Shown here: in pieces, positions 35,088 through 43,721 of the stretch
Position numbering within the stretch: position 1 is the stretch's first letter
Layout: every line of letters starts with the position of its first letter
Program-made: the position numbers and the translations under genes
Notes under the pieces: model-generated
What the model saw: the letters and a program-made list of their open reading frames with translations, nothing else
Told to the model about the DNA's origin: nothing
Database searches by the model: none
Assembly (NCBI GenBank): GCA_036504515.1
Contig: DASXVA010000001.1
Coordinates: forward strand, 806,001 to 870,000
Reading direction: 5' to 3'
DNA: 64,000 nucleotides
Origin: AWTP1-18 sp036504515
GTDB lineage: Bacteria; Pseudomonadota; Gammaproteobacteria; Burkholderiales; Rhodocyclaceae

Positions 35088-35373
35088 GCAATATTGCCCG
35101 GATTTCCTCCGGGTCTCCTTCTTCTACCGCAATGCGCTTGGCCCGGGAGGTTTGTCCCGAGACGAGGGTGACTTTGCTTTTGGCAAGACCGAGGGTCTCG
35201 GCCACGAAGGCAATCAAGGCGCTGTTGGCCTTGCCATCGACAGGAGGCGCTGCGAGACGGATTTTCAAGGCATCGCCATGGATGCCTGCTACCCCGGTTT
35301 TCTTGGCCCCCGGTTGTATGTGCAGGGTGAGGATGGCACCACTGCTGCCCTGTGCCTTGATCCAGTCACTCAC
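35071..35373 (-). CDS. YggU/DUF167 family protein
   Basis: This 100-aa protein has the full DUF167 fold: LHIQPGAKKTGVAGIHGDALKIRLAAPPVDGKANSAL near residues 16-52. Its function is unknown. The start is probably GTG, encoding MSDWIKAQG. It is the last gene of the yggS-proC-yggT-yggU run, 17 bp after yggT, an arrangement common in proteobacteria. Confidence 0.9.
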   Translation of the reverse strand: MSDWIKAQGSSGAILTLHIQPGAKKTGVAGIHGDALKIRLAAPPVDGKANSALIAFVAETLGLAKSKVTLVSGQTSRAKRIAVEEGDPEEIRAILLKAEA

Positions 35374-35390
35374 CGAGAGGATGCCTGGAC

Positions 35391-35966
35391 TTAGAGCAGG
35401 CCCATCAGGCCAGGCATCAGGGAGCTTTTGGCAACAGTCAGCAGCATCTGCACCACCTGAATGATCAAGAGTGGAACCATGGGCGACAGGTCGAAGCCAC
35501 CGATGGGGGGGATCAGTCGGCTGAAGGGGCGGATCAGTGGTTGGGCCAGGGCATTGAATACCGGCGCCATGGGCGCGTAGGGATTGACCCAGGACAGGAT
35601 GATGCTGACGATGAGGATGCCGAACGCCAGCTTGCAGGCGAGAGTTAGCACTTCCAGGACGGCCAGCAGGGCGATGAAACCGATGGCGTTGATCGTATTG
35701 CTGGCCCCCAAGGTAAGGCCGTAAACAATGGCCAGATACATGCCTTGAGCAATCCAGGCCAGTACCAGGCTGGGCAGGTCATAGCCCCAGGCGGAAGGAA
35801 TGATGCGGCGGGCTGGCTTGATGATCCAGTCGGTGACGGCAATCACAAACTGACCAATGGGATTGCGGAAGGGAGCCCGCGCCCATTGCAGGGCGAAGCG
35901 GGCCAGCAGGGCGAAGGTGAAAAAACTGAAAACCGCATCCAGCAGAAAGACCAGGATCTGGATCAT
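35391..35966 (-). CDS. YggT family membrane protein
   Basis: This 191-aa integral membrane protein has about five hydrophobic segments and two YggT repeats. Each repeat has the SWxxP-like motif, for example APFRNPIGQFVIAVTDWIIKPARRIIP (first) and SWVNPYAPMAPVFNALAQPLIRPFSRLIP (second). YggT is linked to cell shape or osmotic stress in some bacteria, but its action is not established. The ATG at 35966 follows GGAG by 7 nt. The frame is open 10 codons further but overlaps proC. It follows proC with a 2-bp gap. Confidence 0.9.
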   Translation of the reverse strand: MIQILVFLLDAVFSFFTFALLARFALQWARAPFRNPIGQFVIAVTDWIIKPARRIIPSAWGYDLPSLVLAWIAQGMYLAIVYGLTLGASNTINAIGFIALLAVLEVLTLACKLAFGILIVSIILSWVNPYAPMAPVFNALAQPLIRPFSRLIPPIGGFDLSPMVPLLIIQVVQMLLTVAKSSLMPGLMGLL

Positions 35967-35968
35967 GG

Positions 35969-36784
35969 TCAGTCTCCTGCCCCCAGAAGTTCGCACAGTT
36001 CCTTGCCGCGGGCTTCCGCCGCCAGAATGCCGCGGTGAATGGCTTCTGAAATGTTGTCGGCAGCGAAAGAATCAAGGGCTGCGGCGGTGGTGCCGCCTTT
36101 GGAGGTCACCCGTTCCCGCAGCAGGGAGATGGTTTCGGGGCTGGATTCAGCCAGTTTGGCGGAACCGAGGAAGGTCTCCACTGCAAACAGGCGGGCCGTT
36201 GGCGCGTCAAAGCCCAGTTCCAGGGCTGACCTTTCCATGGCTTCGATGAAATAGAAAACGTAGCCGGGGCCGCTGCCAGAGAGGGCTGTGACGGCATCCA
36301 TCTTGGCTTCGTCTTCGACCCAGAGGGTACGGCCGACGGCGGTAAGGATTTTTTCTGCGGTGTCGCGGGACTCGCTATCCACGCTGGTATGGGCACAAAG
36401 GCCCGTAATGCCGGCGCTGATCAGGGCCGGGGTGTTGGGCATGGTACGCACGATCTTGCTGTGCCCCCCCATCCAGCGGGCCAGAACATCCATGCGCAAG
36501 CCGGCAGCAATGCTGATGACCAGTTGGTCCTTGAGCTTGCCAGCGGTGGGCTTGAGGGCTTCCCGCATGATCTGTGGCTTGACGGCCAGCACCAGAATTT
36601 CGCAGTTGAGCGCTGAGGCATCAATCCGGTCAACACAGCGCACACCATAGGTGTCGGTCAGATTGTTCCGTAGTTCCTCGACGGGTTCCACGACCTGTAT
36701 GCCGGCAGCGGAATAACCTTGGCGACGCAGGCCGCCGATGAGGGCGTTGGCCATATTGCCGCCGCCAATAAAGGTGATCTTCAT
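35969..36784 (-). CDS. proC: Pyrroline-5-carboxylate reductase
   Basis: ProC reduces pyrroline-5-carboxylate to proline with NADPH. The 271-aa protein has the Rossmann start ITFIGGGNMANALIGGL, the VLAVKPQIM segment, and the C-terminal substrate and dimer domain TALSGSGPGYVFYFIEAM, then SPETISLLRERVTSKGGTTAAAL. It overlaps the upstream yggS gene by 4 bp (ATGA). This conserved linkage couples it with a PLP-homeostasis protein. Confidence 0.96.
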   Translation of the reverse strand: MKITFIGGGNMANALIGGLRRQGYSAAGIQVVEPVEELRNNLTDTYGVRCVDRIDASALNCEILVLAVKPQIMREALKPTAGKLKDQLVISIAAGLRMDVLARWMGGHSKIVRTMPNTPALISAGITGLCAHTSVDSESRDTAEKILTAVGRTLWVEDEAKMDAVTALSGSGPGYVFYFIEAMERSALELGFDAPTARLFAVETFLGSAKLAESSPETISLLRERVTSKGGTTAAALDSFAADNISEAIHRGILAAEARGKELCELLGAGD

Positions 36785-37509
36785 TTTGTGTCCTTGTCGT
36801 AATTGCGCTCGCCGAAAATGGCAGTGCCGACCCGTACCAGGGTCGCGCCTTCGGCGATGGCGGTTTCAAGATCGTGGGACATGCCCATGGATAGCGTGTC
36901 CAGGGTCAAACCACGATGGTTGAGCTGTTGTTGCAGTTGTTTCAACAGGGCGAAGCGGCGGTGGAGTAAATCCGCATCGTCCGTGGGTTCGGGGATCGCC
37001 ATCAGCCCGCGCAGGGTCAAGCGGGGCAGGGCTGCTACAGCGAGGGCCAGGGCCTCGGCTTCTTCCGGCGGGCAGCCGCTTTTACTTTCTTCGCCGCTGA
37101 CATTGACCTGGATGCAGACTTGCAGCGGCGGCAGACCTTCGGGGCGCTGCTCGGAAAGGCGTTGGGCAATCTTGAGTCGATCAACGGAATGCACCCACTG
37201 GAAGTGTTCCGCCACTGGCCGGGTCTTGTTGCTTTGCAGGGGGCCGATGAAATGCCATTCCAGTGGCACTGGTCCCTGTTGCAGGTCGGCCAGGGCAGCG
37301 ATCTTGTCTACGGCTTCCTGCACGTAGTTTTCGCCGAAGGCAGTTTGCCCACAGGCCGCTACCGCCCTCACGGCTTCCGCCGGCCAGGTTTTGGAGACTG
37401 CCAGCAGATTCACGCTGTCGGGGTTCCGTTCCGACGCCTTGCAGGCAGCGGAAATACGGCCTTGAACCGTGCGGAGATTGGCTTGCAAGTTGGTGGAGAT
37501 TGTTGTCAT
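36781..37509 (-). CDS. YggS/PROSC family PLP-binding protein
   Basis: This 242-aa TIM-barrel protein holds pyridoxal phosphate and supports PLP and amino-acid homeostasis. The cofactor Lys40 is in LLAVSKTWP, followed by FGENYVQEA, WHFIGPLQSNK and MGMSHDLETAIAEGATLVRVGTAIFG, which binds the phosphate. No catalytic reaction is known. It is the first gene of the yggS-proC-yggT-yggU operon, divergent from pilT with only 48 bp between starts. The much longer frame that continues upstream is antisense to pilT and not real. Confidence 0.95.
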   Translation of the reverse strand: MTTISTNLQANLRTVQGRISAACKASERNPDSVNLLAVSKTWPAEAVRAVAACGQTAFGENYVQEAVDKIAALADLQQGPVPLEWHFIGPLQSNKTRPVAEHFQWVHSVDRLKIAQRLSEQRPEGLPPLQVCIQVNVSGEESKSGCPPEEAEALALAVAALPRLTLRGLMAIPEPTDDADLLHRRFALLKQLQQQLNHRGLTLDTLSMGMSHDLETAIAEGATLVRVGTAIFGERNYDKDTK

Positions 37510-37557
37510 ATAGCGGCCTTCGAGTATATCGCAGCGACTCTGCAAGCAAGGACTCCC

Positions 37558-38601
37558 ATGGACATTACCGAGCTGTTGGCCTTCGTCGTCAAGAACAAGG
37601 CTTCCGATCTCCATCTCTCTTCCGGTCTGCCTCCCATGATCCGGGTCCATGGAGACGTGCGCCGCATCAATCTGCCGCCCCTTGAGCACAAGGACGTGCA
37701 CGCCATGGTGTACGACATCATGAATGACGGCCAGCGGAAAGTGTACGAAGAAAACATGGACATCGACTTTTCCTTTTCGGTGCCCAATCTGGCGCGGTTC
37801 CGGGTCAATGCTTTCGTTCAGCATCGTGGCGCCGGGGCGGTATTCCGGACGATTCCTTCCAAGGTGCTGTCCCTCGAACAACTGAACGCCCCCAAGATCT
37901 TCGGCGAAATCGCCCGCACGCCGCGGGGTATCGTGCTGGTCACCGGCCCTACCGGTTCCGGCAAGTCCACTACCCTTGCCGCCATGGTGGATGACGTCAA
38001 TGAAAACGACTACGGCCACATTCTGACCGTAGAAGATCCCATCGAATTTGTCCATGAGTCGAAGAAGTGTCTGGTCAATCAACGGGAAGTCGGCCCCCAC
38101 GTCTTGTCTTTCTCCAACGCCCTGCGCTCGGCTCTGCGGGAAGATCCGGATGTGATTCTGGTGGGAGAAATGCGCGACCTGGAAACCATCCGTCTTGCCT
38201 TGTCTGCTGCGGAAACCGGCCATCTGGTATTCGGCACCCTGCATACATCCAGCGCGGCCAAGACCGTGGACCGGATCGTCGATGTGTTTCCTGCGGCGGA
38301 AAAGGAAATGGTCCGGGCCATGTTGTCCGAATCCCTGCGGGCGGTGATTTCCCAGACCCTGCTCAAGACCAAGGATGGTCAAGGGCGAGTGGCGGCCCAC
38401 GAAATCATGATCGGCACCCCTGCTATCCGTAACCTGATCCGCGAAAACAAGATCGCCCAGATGTATTCGGCCATTCAAACCGGCCAGCAGTTCGGCATGC
38501 AGACCCTGGACCAGAACCTGACCGACCTGGTCCGGCGCAATATTGTTTCGCCGGCGGAAGCTCGCAGCAAAGCAGCGAATAAAGACAACTTCCCGGGCTA
38601 A
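37558..38601 (+). CDS. pilT: Type IV pilus retraction ATPase PilT
   Basis: PilT powers pilus retraction for twitching motility and DNA uptake. The 347-aa protein has the PAS-like N domain (MDITELLAFVVKNKASDLHLSSG), Walker A GPTGSGKST (about residue 130), Asp box and Walker B (DPDVILVGEMRD), His box (GTLHTSSAAKT), and the PilT-specific AIRNLIRE motif near the C terminus. It is divergent from yggS, which is a common arrangement. A perfect 13-bp hairpin overlaps its last codons and stop. Confidence 0.97.
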   Translation: MDITELLAFVVKNKASDLHLSSGLPPMIRVHGDVRRINLPPLEHKDVHAMVYDIMNDGQRKVYEENMDIDFSFSVPNLARFRVNAFVQHRGAGAVFRTIPSKVLSLEQLNAPKIFGEIARTPRGIVLVTGPTGSGKSTTLAAMVDDVNENDYGHILTVEDPIEFVHESKKCLVNQREVGPHVLSFSNALRSALREDPDVILVGEMRDLETIRLALSAAETGHLVFGTLHTSSAAKTVDRIVDVFPAAEKEMVRAMLSESLRAVISQTLLKTKDGQGRVAAHEIMIGTPAIRNLIRENKIAQMYSAIQTGQQFGMQTLDQNLTDLVRRNIVSPAEARSKAANKDNFPG

Positions 38602-38619
38602 GCCCAGGAAGTTGTCTTT
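38581..38619 (+). terminator. Hairpin overlapping the pilT stop codon
   Basis: AAAGACAACTTCC and GGAAGTTGTCTTT form a perfect 13-bp stem around a 13-nt loop that contains the stop codon. The arm ends in TTTA, so it may act as a weak terminator or an mRNA stabiliser between pilT and pilU. Confidence 0.5.
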
Positions 38620-38650
38620 ATCGCTGGGACTAAACAACCACCCCTCCAAT

Positions 38651-38693
38651 CCTCCCCTTAGGGGAGGTTTCTAGTCAGGGCTGCAGGCAGCCC
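38651..38693. repeat. Tandem palindromes between pilT and pilU
   Basis: Two perfect 7-bp palindromes lie side by side: CCTCCCC-TTA-GGGGAGG (38651-38667) and GGGCTGC-AG-GCAGCCC (38678-38693). Neither has a T tract. The first resembles the elements near 7829 and 25946; the second abuts the pilU ribosome-binding site. Confidence 0.5.
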
Positions 38694-38706
38694 AGGAGAG
38701 CATCAA

Positions 38707-39843
38707 ATGGAACGCGACGAAGCCCTCAAATTCATGTACCAACTCTTGGCCATGATGGTCCAGAAGAAGGGGTCGGATCTTTTCATCACCGCCGGTTTCC
38801 CGCCCGCGATCAAGATCGACGGCAAGATGACGCCAGCCACCACCCAGCCCTTGACGCCTCAGCACACTCTGGAGCTGGCGCGGGCCATCATGAATGACCG
38901 GCAAGCCGGCGAATTCGAGGCGACGAAGGAATCCAACTTCGCCATATCCCCGGCCGGCATTGGCCGTTTCCGGGTCAACGCCTTCATCCAGCAAGGTCGT
39001 ACCGGCATGGTGCTGCGGACCATCAACGTTTCCATTCCCGACTTCGACGACCTCAAGTTGCCCCAGGTCCTGAAGGAAGTGGTGATGACCAAGCGGGGCC
39101 TGGTGCTGTTCGTCGGCGGTACCGGTTCGGGCAAGTCCACGTCCCTGGCTGCCATGATCGGCTATCGCAACCAGAACAGCTACGGCCACATCATTACCAT
39201 CGAAGACCCTGTGGAATATGTGCACGAGCATCGCAACTGCGTTATCACCCAGCGCGAAGTGGGGGTTGATACCGACTCTTGGGAAGCCGCCCTGAAGAAC
39301 ACCCTGCGTCAGGCGCCGGATGTGATCCTGATCGGTGAAATCCGTGACCGGGAGGTGATGGAACACGCCATCGCCTTTGCCGAAACCGGCCATTTGGCCA
39401 TGGGAACCCTCCATGCCAACAATTCCAATCAAGCCCTGGACCGGATCATCAACTTCTTCCCCGAAGAGCGCCGGCCCCAACTGCTGATGGACTTGTCCCT
39501 CAATCTGAAAGCCGTTGTTTCCCAGCGACTGATTCCCCTCAAAGAGGGCAAGGGCCGTGCTGCTGCTGTGGAAGTGCTGTTGAACTCACCTTTGATCTCC
39601 GATCTGATCATGAAGGGCGAAGTGCACGGCATCAAGGAGATCATGAAGAAGTCTGGGGAGCTCGGCATGCAGACCTTCGATCAGGCCTTGTTCGATTTGC
39701 ATGAAGAAGGGCGCATCAGCTACGAGGACGCCCTGCGTTTTGCCGACTCCATGAACGAAGTCCGTCTGATGATCAAGCTGCACGGCCAGGAAACCAAGGA
39801 CAAGGATCTGAACTCCGGCATCCAGCATCTGGATATCGTCTAA
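38707..39843 (+). CDS. pilU: Type IV pilus accessory retraction ATPase PilU
   Basis: PilU assists PilT in pilus retraction. The 378-aa protein begins MERDEALKFMYQLLAMMVQKKGSDLF and has Walker A GGTGSGKST (about residue 137), Walker B (APDVILIGEIRD), the His box (GTLHANNSNQ), and SPLISDLIMKGEV where PilT has AIRNLIRE. This and the longer C terminus (KDLNSGIQHLDIV) mark it as PilU. It lies 105 bp after pilT, separated by a hairpin and two palindromes, so expression may be partly uncoupled from pilT. Confidence 0.95.
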   Translation: MERDEALKFMYQLLAMMVQKKGSDLFITAGFPPAIKIDGKMTPATTQPLTPQHTLELARAIMNDRQAGEFEATKESNFAISPAGIGRFRVNAFIQQGRTGMVLRTINVSIPDFDDLKLPQVLKEVVMTKRGLVLFVGGTGSGKSTSLAAMIGYRNQNSYGHIITIEDPVEYVHEHRNCVITQREVGVDTDSWEAALKNTLRQAPDVILIGEIRDREVMEHAIAFAETGHLAMGTLHANNSNQALDRIINFFPEERRPQLLMDLSLNLKAVVSQRLIPLKEGKGRAAAVEVLLNSPLISDLIMKGEVHGIKEIMKKSGELGMQTFDQALFDLHEEGRISYEDALRFADSMNEVRLMIKLHGQETKDKDLNSGIQHLDIV

Positions 39844-39987
39844 GGCCTGGGTTCATTTCTAACTTAAGTTATAAGCTGGATTCGCCGAAAAGTATGTAAT
39901 CCGCGTACAATCATGCTCTTATAGTCGCCATGTCCATTATGTCAATGGAGTTACATGGGTAATTAAAAGACATGGGAGGAAGCACGG

Positions 39988-41118
39988 ATGTTCGGTGGGG
40001 CAGCTAAAAAGGCCTTGAGGGCCGCAGAATTACGTCTTGTTCAAGCCGGGGAGCAAGAGCAGCAACAGCAGATCAGGATCAGCCAGCTGGAGCAGGAACT
40101 GGCCTCCACCCGGGAGCAACTTCAATCGGCCCAAACCAGCAATGTGGTTTACGATCGGCTGGCTCATAGCCTGAATCAGTTTTCCGCATCCTTTGGCCTC
40201 ACGCAACAAAGTCTTGCGACTTTGGCGACCAATATGCAGGTTGAGCGTGGCAATGCCATGGAAACCTCCGGTGTGTCGATTGCCAGCCGGGACTCTTTGG
40301 ACAAGATTGCGAAGAGCCTGAACCATCTTTCCGGCCGCTCCCAGACTGCTGGCGAAAGCGTATCCGGCTTGAGCGTACGGGCCTCCGAGATTGTCGGCAT
40401 CGTCAATCTGATCAAGGAAATTGCCGACCAGACCAATCTGTTGGCCCTCAATGCCGCCATTGAAGCGGCTCGGGCTGGCGAACAGGGTCGTGGTTTTGCC
40501 GTGGTGGCGGACGAAGTTCGCAAGCTGGCCGAGCGCACCACCAATGCCACTTCCGAAATTTCCAATCTCGTCGGCCTGATCCAGCAGGACAGTAGTTCTG
40601 CCACCAGCAGCATGTCCGTGTTGTCCGAGGAAGCTCTGGGCTTCAGCGAAGAAGGCAATACTGCCACGGAAAACATGTCTAAATTGCTGGGCTTGTCTTC
40701 CCGCATGGAAGAAACCATTTCGGCCTCAACCCTGCGCTGCTTCGTCGAAGTGGCCAAGGTGGACCACCTGATTTTCAAGTTCGAGGTTTACAAAGCCTTC
40801 TTCGGCCTGAATGACAAGACCGACAAAGACCTGAGTGACCACACCATGTGTCGCCTGGGTAAGTGGTACTACGAAGGCGAAGGGCGCGAATGCTATTCAC
40901 GCTTGTCCGGGTTCAGGGAAATGGAAGCACCCCATGCCCAAGTGCACCGTGCAGCAAAAGAAGCTTTGGCAGCATTTCGTGGCGGTGACGCCATGGCCGG
41001 GGTCGAAGCCGTTGCCCGCATGGAGACTGCCAGCCTTGAAGTGGTCCATGCTCTGGAAAACATTGCTGCCTACGGCGAGGCCCACCCCGATCTGCTGTGC
41101 GGTAAAGAAACCAAGTAA
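39988..41118 (+). CDS. Soluble methyl-accepting chemotaxis protein with C-terminal CZB zinc-binding domain
   Basis: This 376-aa protein lacks any membrane segment. An N-terminal coiled coil (QEQQQQIRISQLEQELASTREQLQ) leads into the chemoreceptor signalling hairpin with its conserved tip DQTNLLALNAAIEAARAGEQGRGFAVVADEVRKLAERT (about residues 145-185). The last 130 residues are a CZB domain with its His/Cys ligand pattern: FVEVAKVDHLIFKFEVYKAF, MCRLGKWYYEGEG and EAPHAQVH. CZB receptors sense zinc or hypochlorite in other bacteria. It lies beside pilT/pilU with its own terminator and no che genes near. Confidence 0.92.
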   Translation: MFGGAAKKALRAAELRLVQAGEQEQQQQIRISQLEQELASTREQLQSAQTSNVVYDRLAHSLNQFSASFGLTQQSLATLATNMQVERGNAMETSGVSIASRDSLDKIAKSLNHLSGRSQTAGESVSGLSVRASEIVGIVNLIKEIADQTNLLALNAAIEAARAGEQGRGFAVVADEVRKLAERTTNATSEISNLVGLIQQDSSSATSSMSVLSEEALGFSEEGNTATENMSKLLGLSSRMEETISASTLRCFVEVAKVDHLIFKFEVYKAFFGLNDKTDKDLSDHTMCRLGKWYYEGEGRECYSRLSGFREMEAPHAQVHRAAKEALAAFRGGDAMAGVEAVARMETASLEVVHALENIAAYGEAHPDLLCGKETK

Positions 41119-41154
41119 TACATTCGCCTGCCCCTTCGGGCAAGGCCGCTAGCC

Positions 41155-41188
41155 AACGCCGACCCTTTGTGGTCGGCGTTGTGTTTTT
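41155..41188 (+). terminator. Terminator after the chemoreceptor gene
   Basis: AACGCCGACC and GGTCGGCGTT form a perfect 10-bp stem with a 6-nt loop and GTGTTTTT. It lies 37 nt after the chemoreceptor stop and overlaps the end of the convergent methyltransferase gene. Confidence 0.85.
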
Positions 41189-42371
41189 AAAGGTCCCGCG
41201 CGTTACCGGCCACCATGGGGAAGGTGTACAGGCGGCATTCCAGATTGCCGTTGAAAAGCGGCGTTTTGCGCTTAGGCTTCAGCCCCACGCCCTTGGGCAG
41301 ACGGTCATCGGCGGTCAGGAAGCAGCAGTTCCAGCCAGCGAAGCGCTGTTTGAGCACCGTGCCCAATTGTGGATAGAACTGGGCCAGATAGTCATCGTCG
41401 CTGAGACGTTCGCCGTAGGGCGGGTTGGTCACCATCACCCCGGTGGGGGCCGGCGGCGATACCTTCAGCAGGTCGGCCTGGCCCACCTGCACCAGATCGT
41501 CGTAACCGGCGTGGGTCAGATTCTGCTGGGTGCGGGCCACGGCATCGGCGGAAATGTCGGAACCCCAGATGGGTAGGTTGCCGATGGAGATACGGCTGTC
41601 CGCCGCCTCGAAACGCAGGCGCTTCCACAGGGCGGCATCGAAGTGCTTGAGCCGCTGAAAACCGAAACCGCCAGCTTCCCGGGAAAGCCCCGGTGCATCG
41701 CCCAGGCTCATCTGGGCCGCTTCCAGCAGGAAGGTGCCGCTGCCACACATGGGGTCGAACAAAGGTACCCCTGGCACCCAACCGGACAGGCGCAGGATGC
41801 CCGCTGCCAGATTCTCTTTGATCGGCGCTTCCACCTTGGCGATCTTGTGACCGCGCTGGTAAAGGGGCTCGCCGGATGTATCGAGATACAGGGTGGCCTG
41901 CTGCTCGTTGAGGAACAGGTGAATGCGGATATCCGGTTCCTTGGTATTGATGCTGGGCCGAGAGCCAATCTCGTCGCGGAAGCGGTCGCACACCGCATCT
42001 TTCAGCTTGAGGGTGATGTACTCCAGGCTCTTCAAGGGGGAGCGCTGGGCCGTCACATAGACACGGATGGTGTTGTCCACTTCAAACAGTTGGGGCCAGG
42101 GAATGTCATAGCCCAGTCGGTAGATGTCGGCCTCGTTGCGGTAAGGGCCACCGCTCAGACGCCACAGTACGCGGGTGGCGATGCGGGATTCCAGGTTGAC
42201 GCGGTAACAGGTTTCCCAACTGCCGGTAAAGCCGACGCCGCCGGGCACGATCTGGATATTACCCGCCTCGACGGCGGCGAGGTCTTCGGCCAGCAGCGGC
42301 TCAAGGCCACGGGGGCAAGGAGCGAAGAATTGTTCGTTGCGGGGGGGCGCTCTGCGCACGATGGTTGTCAT
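41187..42371 (-). CDS. rlmL: THUMP-domain 23S rRNA methyltransferase (RlmL type, single module)
   Basis: The family makes m2G2445 in 23S rRNA. The 394-aa protein has an N-terminal ferredoxin-like/THUMP region (FFAPCPRGLEPLLAEDL...), then the Rossmann methyltransferase with FDPMCGSGTFLLEAA (AdoMet loop, about residue 205), and the catalytic NPPYGERL (about 315). It lacks the C-terminal RlmK module that E. coli RlmKL has, which is usual outside gammaproteobacteria. It is the last of three tightly packed genes and overlaps the hemJ-like gene by 1 bp. Confidence 0.88.
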   Translation of the reverse strand: MTTIVRRAPPRNEQFFAPCPRGLEPLLAEDLAAVEAGNIQIVPGGVGFTGSWETCYRVNLESRIATRVLWRLSGGPYRNEADIYRLGYDIPWPQLFEVDNTIRVYVTAQRSPLKSLEYITLKLKDAVCDRFRDEIGSRPSINTKEPDIRIHLFLNEQQATLYLDTSGEPLYQRGHKIAKVEAPIKENLAAGILRLSGWVPGVPLFDPMCGSGTFLLEAAQMSLGDAPGLSREAGGFGFQRLKHFDAALWKRLRFEAADSRISIGNLPIWGSDISADAVARTQQNLTHAGYDDLVQVGQADLLKVSPPAPTGVMVTNPPYGERLSDDDYLAQFYPQLGTVLKQRFAGWNCCFLTADDRLPKGVGLKPKRKTPLFNGNLECRLYTFPMVAGNARDL

Positions 42372-42787
42372 CAGAAGGGTTTCACCACGACAAGGATTAC
42401 GATAGCCAGCAGGGCCAGCACCGGGACTTCATTGAAGACGCGGAACCAGGTATGGCTGCGGGTATTGACGCCGGCCTGAAAGCGGCGCAAGAGCATGCCG
42501 CAACTCAAGTGATAGATCACCAGGCCCAGCACCAGAGTGGTTTTGGCATGAAGCCAGGCACCGGAAAAGCCGAAGCCGAACCAGAGCCAAAAGCCGAAAC
42601 CCACCGCCAGGGCGCCAATGGGGGTCACAAAGCGGTAGAGCTTGTTGGCCATCAACAGCAGCCGTTCCCGCACAGCGCTGGGTTCATTGCCGCACAGGGC
42701 CAGGTTTACGAAAATCCGTGGCAGGTAGAACAGCCCGGCAAACCAGCTCACGACAAAGAAAATATGGAAAACCTTGACCCACGCCAT
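42371..42787 (-). CDS. hemJ: HemJ/CopD-type membrane protein, probable protoporphyrinogen oxidase
   Basis: This 138-aa protein has four hydrophobic segments. It shows the HemJ signature VKVFHIFFVVSWFAGLFYLPRIF, with a conserved His near residue 8, and the later Lys in WLHAKTTLVLGLVIYH. HemJ oxidises protoporphyrinogen IX to protoporphyrin IX in bacteria lacking HemG or HemY. Because CopD-type copper proteins share the fold, the assignment is probable, not certain. It overlaps both neighbours by 1 bp. Confidence 0.68.
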   Translation of the reverse strand: MAWVKVFHIFFVVSWFAGLFYLPRIFVNLALCGNEPSAVRERLLLMANKLYRFVTPIGALAVGFGFWLWFGFGFSGAWLHAKTTLVLGLVIYHLSCGMLLRRFQAGVNTRSHTWFRVFNEVPVLALLAIVILVVVKPF

Positions 42788-43686
42788 CAGGACGCTCCTA
42801 GTATTTGTTCCGGTTGTTCTACTTGCTTGACCGCTGCCGCGATACCGGCGGCCACCGTGGGGAAGCGTAAGGTCAAGCGCAGCTCATGTTTCAGTCGGTC
42901 ATTGCCGATGCGGCGGGATTCTCCCATGAAGGAGCGCTGTACAGGCGAAAGCCGGGCCATGGCTTCTGCTTTGGTGAGGCGTGGACTGCGCGGCAGGGCG
43001 AAGGCGTCCGCCAGTTGATCGAACCAGTCGCCCATGGGAATTGCGGAGTCGTCCACGACGTTAATCGCCTGCAGGGATTTACCCCGGTGTAGCCCGGCAA
43101 TACAGGCCCGGGCCAGGTCTTCGGCATGGATATGGTTGGTGTAAGCATCCTCCTCGGCCCGGATCAAGGGCGTGGCGGAACGGATACGATCCAGGGGCAG
43201 ACGATCGGCGGCGTAGATACCGGGGGCTCGGAGCAGAACCAAACGACAGCCCGTGTGGCGGGCAAAAGTACGCAACTGCCGTTCGGCATCGACCCGTCTT
43301 CGGGCCCTGCTTGATAGGGGCGCAAGTGCCCGTGTTTCGTCGATCAAGGCCCCGGCGCAGTCACCGTAAACCCCTGTCGTGCCAATGTAAACCAAGCTGC
43401 GTGGTAGACTTTTGCCCTTGCCGAGGGCTGCCAGCAGCTGCTTTGTCCGCGGGTCGGCATCACCGCTTGTCGGTGGCGGCGCGCTGTGGATCACTGCATC
43501 GGCAAGTCCGGCGATACGGCCAAGGCTGCGGGCATCGTCCAGATCACCAAGGAGTTGTACAACGCCCAGGGCAGCCAGGGCCGGGTTGTGGCGGCGCACC
43601 AGGGCAAACACCCGCCAACGCCGGGTCAGCTCAGGCAGCGCCCGGCGCAGGACATCGCCACAACCAATAATCAGCAACCGTTTCAT
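42787..43686 (-). CDS. NAD(P)-binding SDR/epimerase family protein
   Basis: This 299-aa protein has a Rossmann start LLIIGCGDVLRRALPEL in place of a strict GxxGxxG. It has the family VYIGTTGVYGDC (about residues 105-116) and NHIHAEDLARACIAGL (about 187). The YxxxK catalytic pair of classical SDRs is not obvious, so it may be a YeeZ-like atypical member. The substrate is unknown. It is the first gene of the SDR-hemJ-rlmL operon, divergent from the ferredoxin reductase with about 35 bp between. Confidence 0.82.
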   Translation of the reverse strand: MKRLLIIGCGDVLRRALPELTRRWRVFALVRRHNPALAALGVVQLLGDLDDARSLGRIAGLADAVIHSAPPPTSGDADPRTKQLLAALGKGKSLPRSLVYIGTTGVYGDCAGALIDETRALAPLSSRARRRVDAERQLRTFARHTGCRLVLLRAPGIYAADRLPLDRIRSATPLIRAEEDAYTNHIHAEDLARACIAGLHRGKSLQAINVVDDSAIPMGDWFDQLADAFALPRSPRLTKAEAMARLSPVQRSFMGESRRIGNDRLKHELRLTLRFPTVAAGIAAAVKQVEQPEQILGAS

Positions 43687-43721
43687 CCGTCCGATTATCC
43701 TCGAACTTGCCGAATTTGCTT

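Noticed and set aside
37510..38649. Long N-terminal extension of yggS across pilT
   Set aside because: The frame is open but antisense to pilT. The YggS start with PLP motif lies at 37509.
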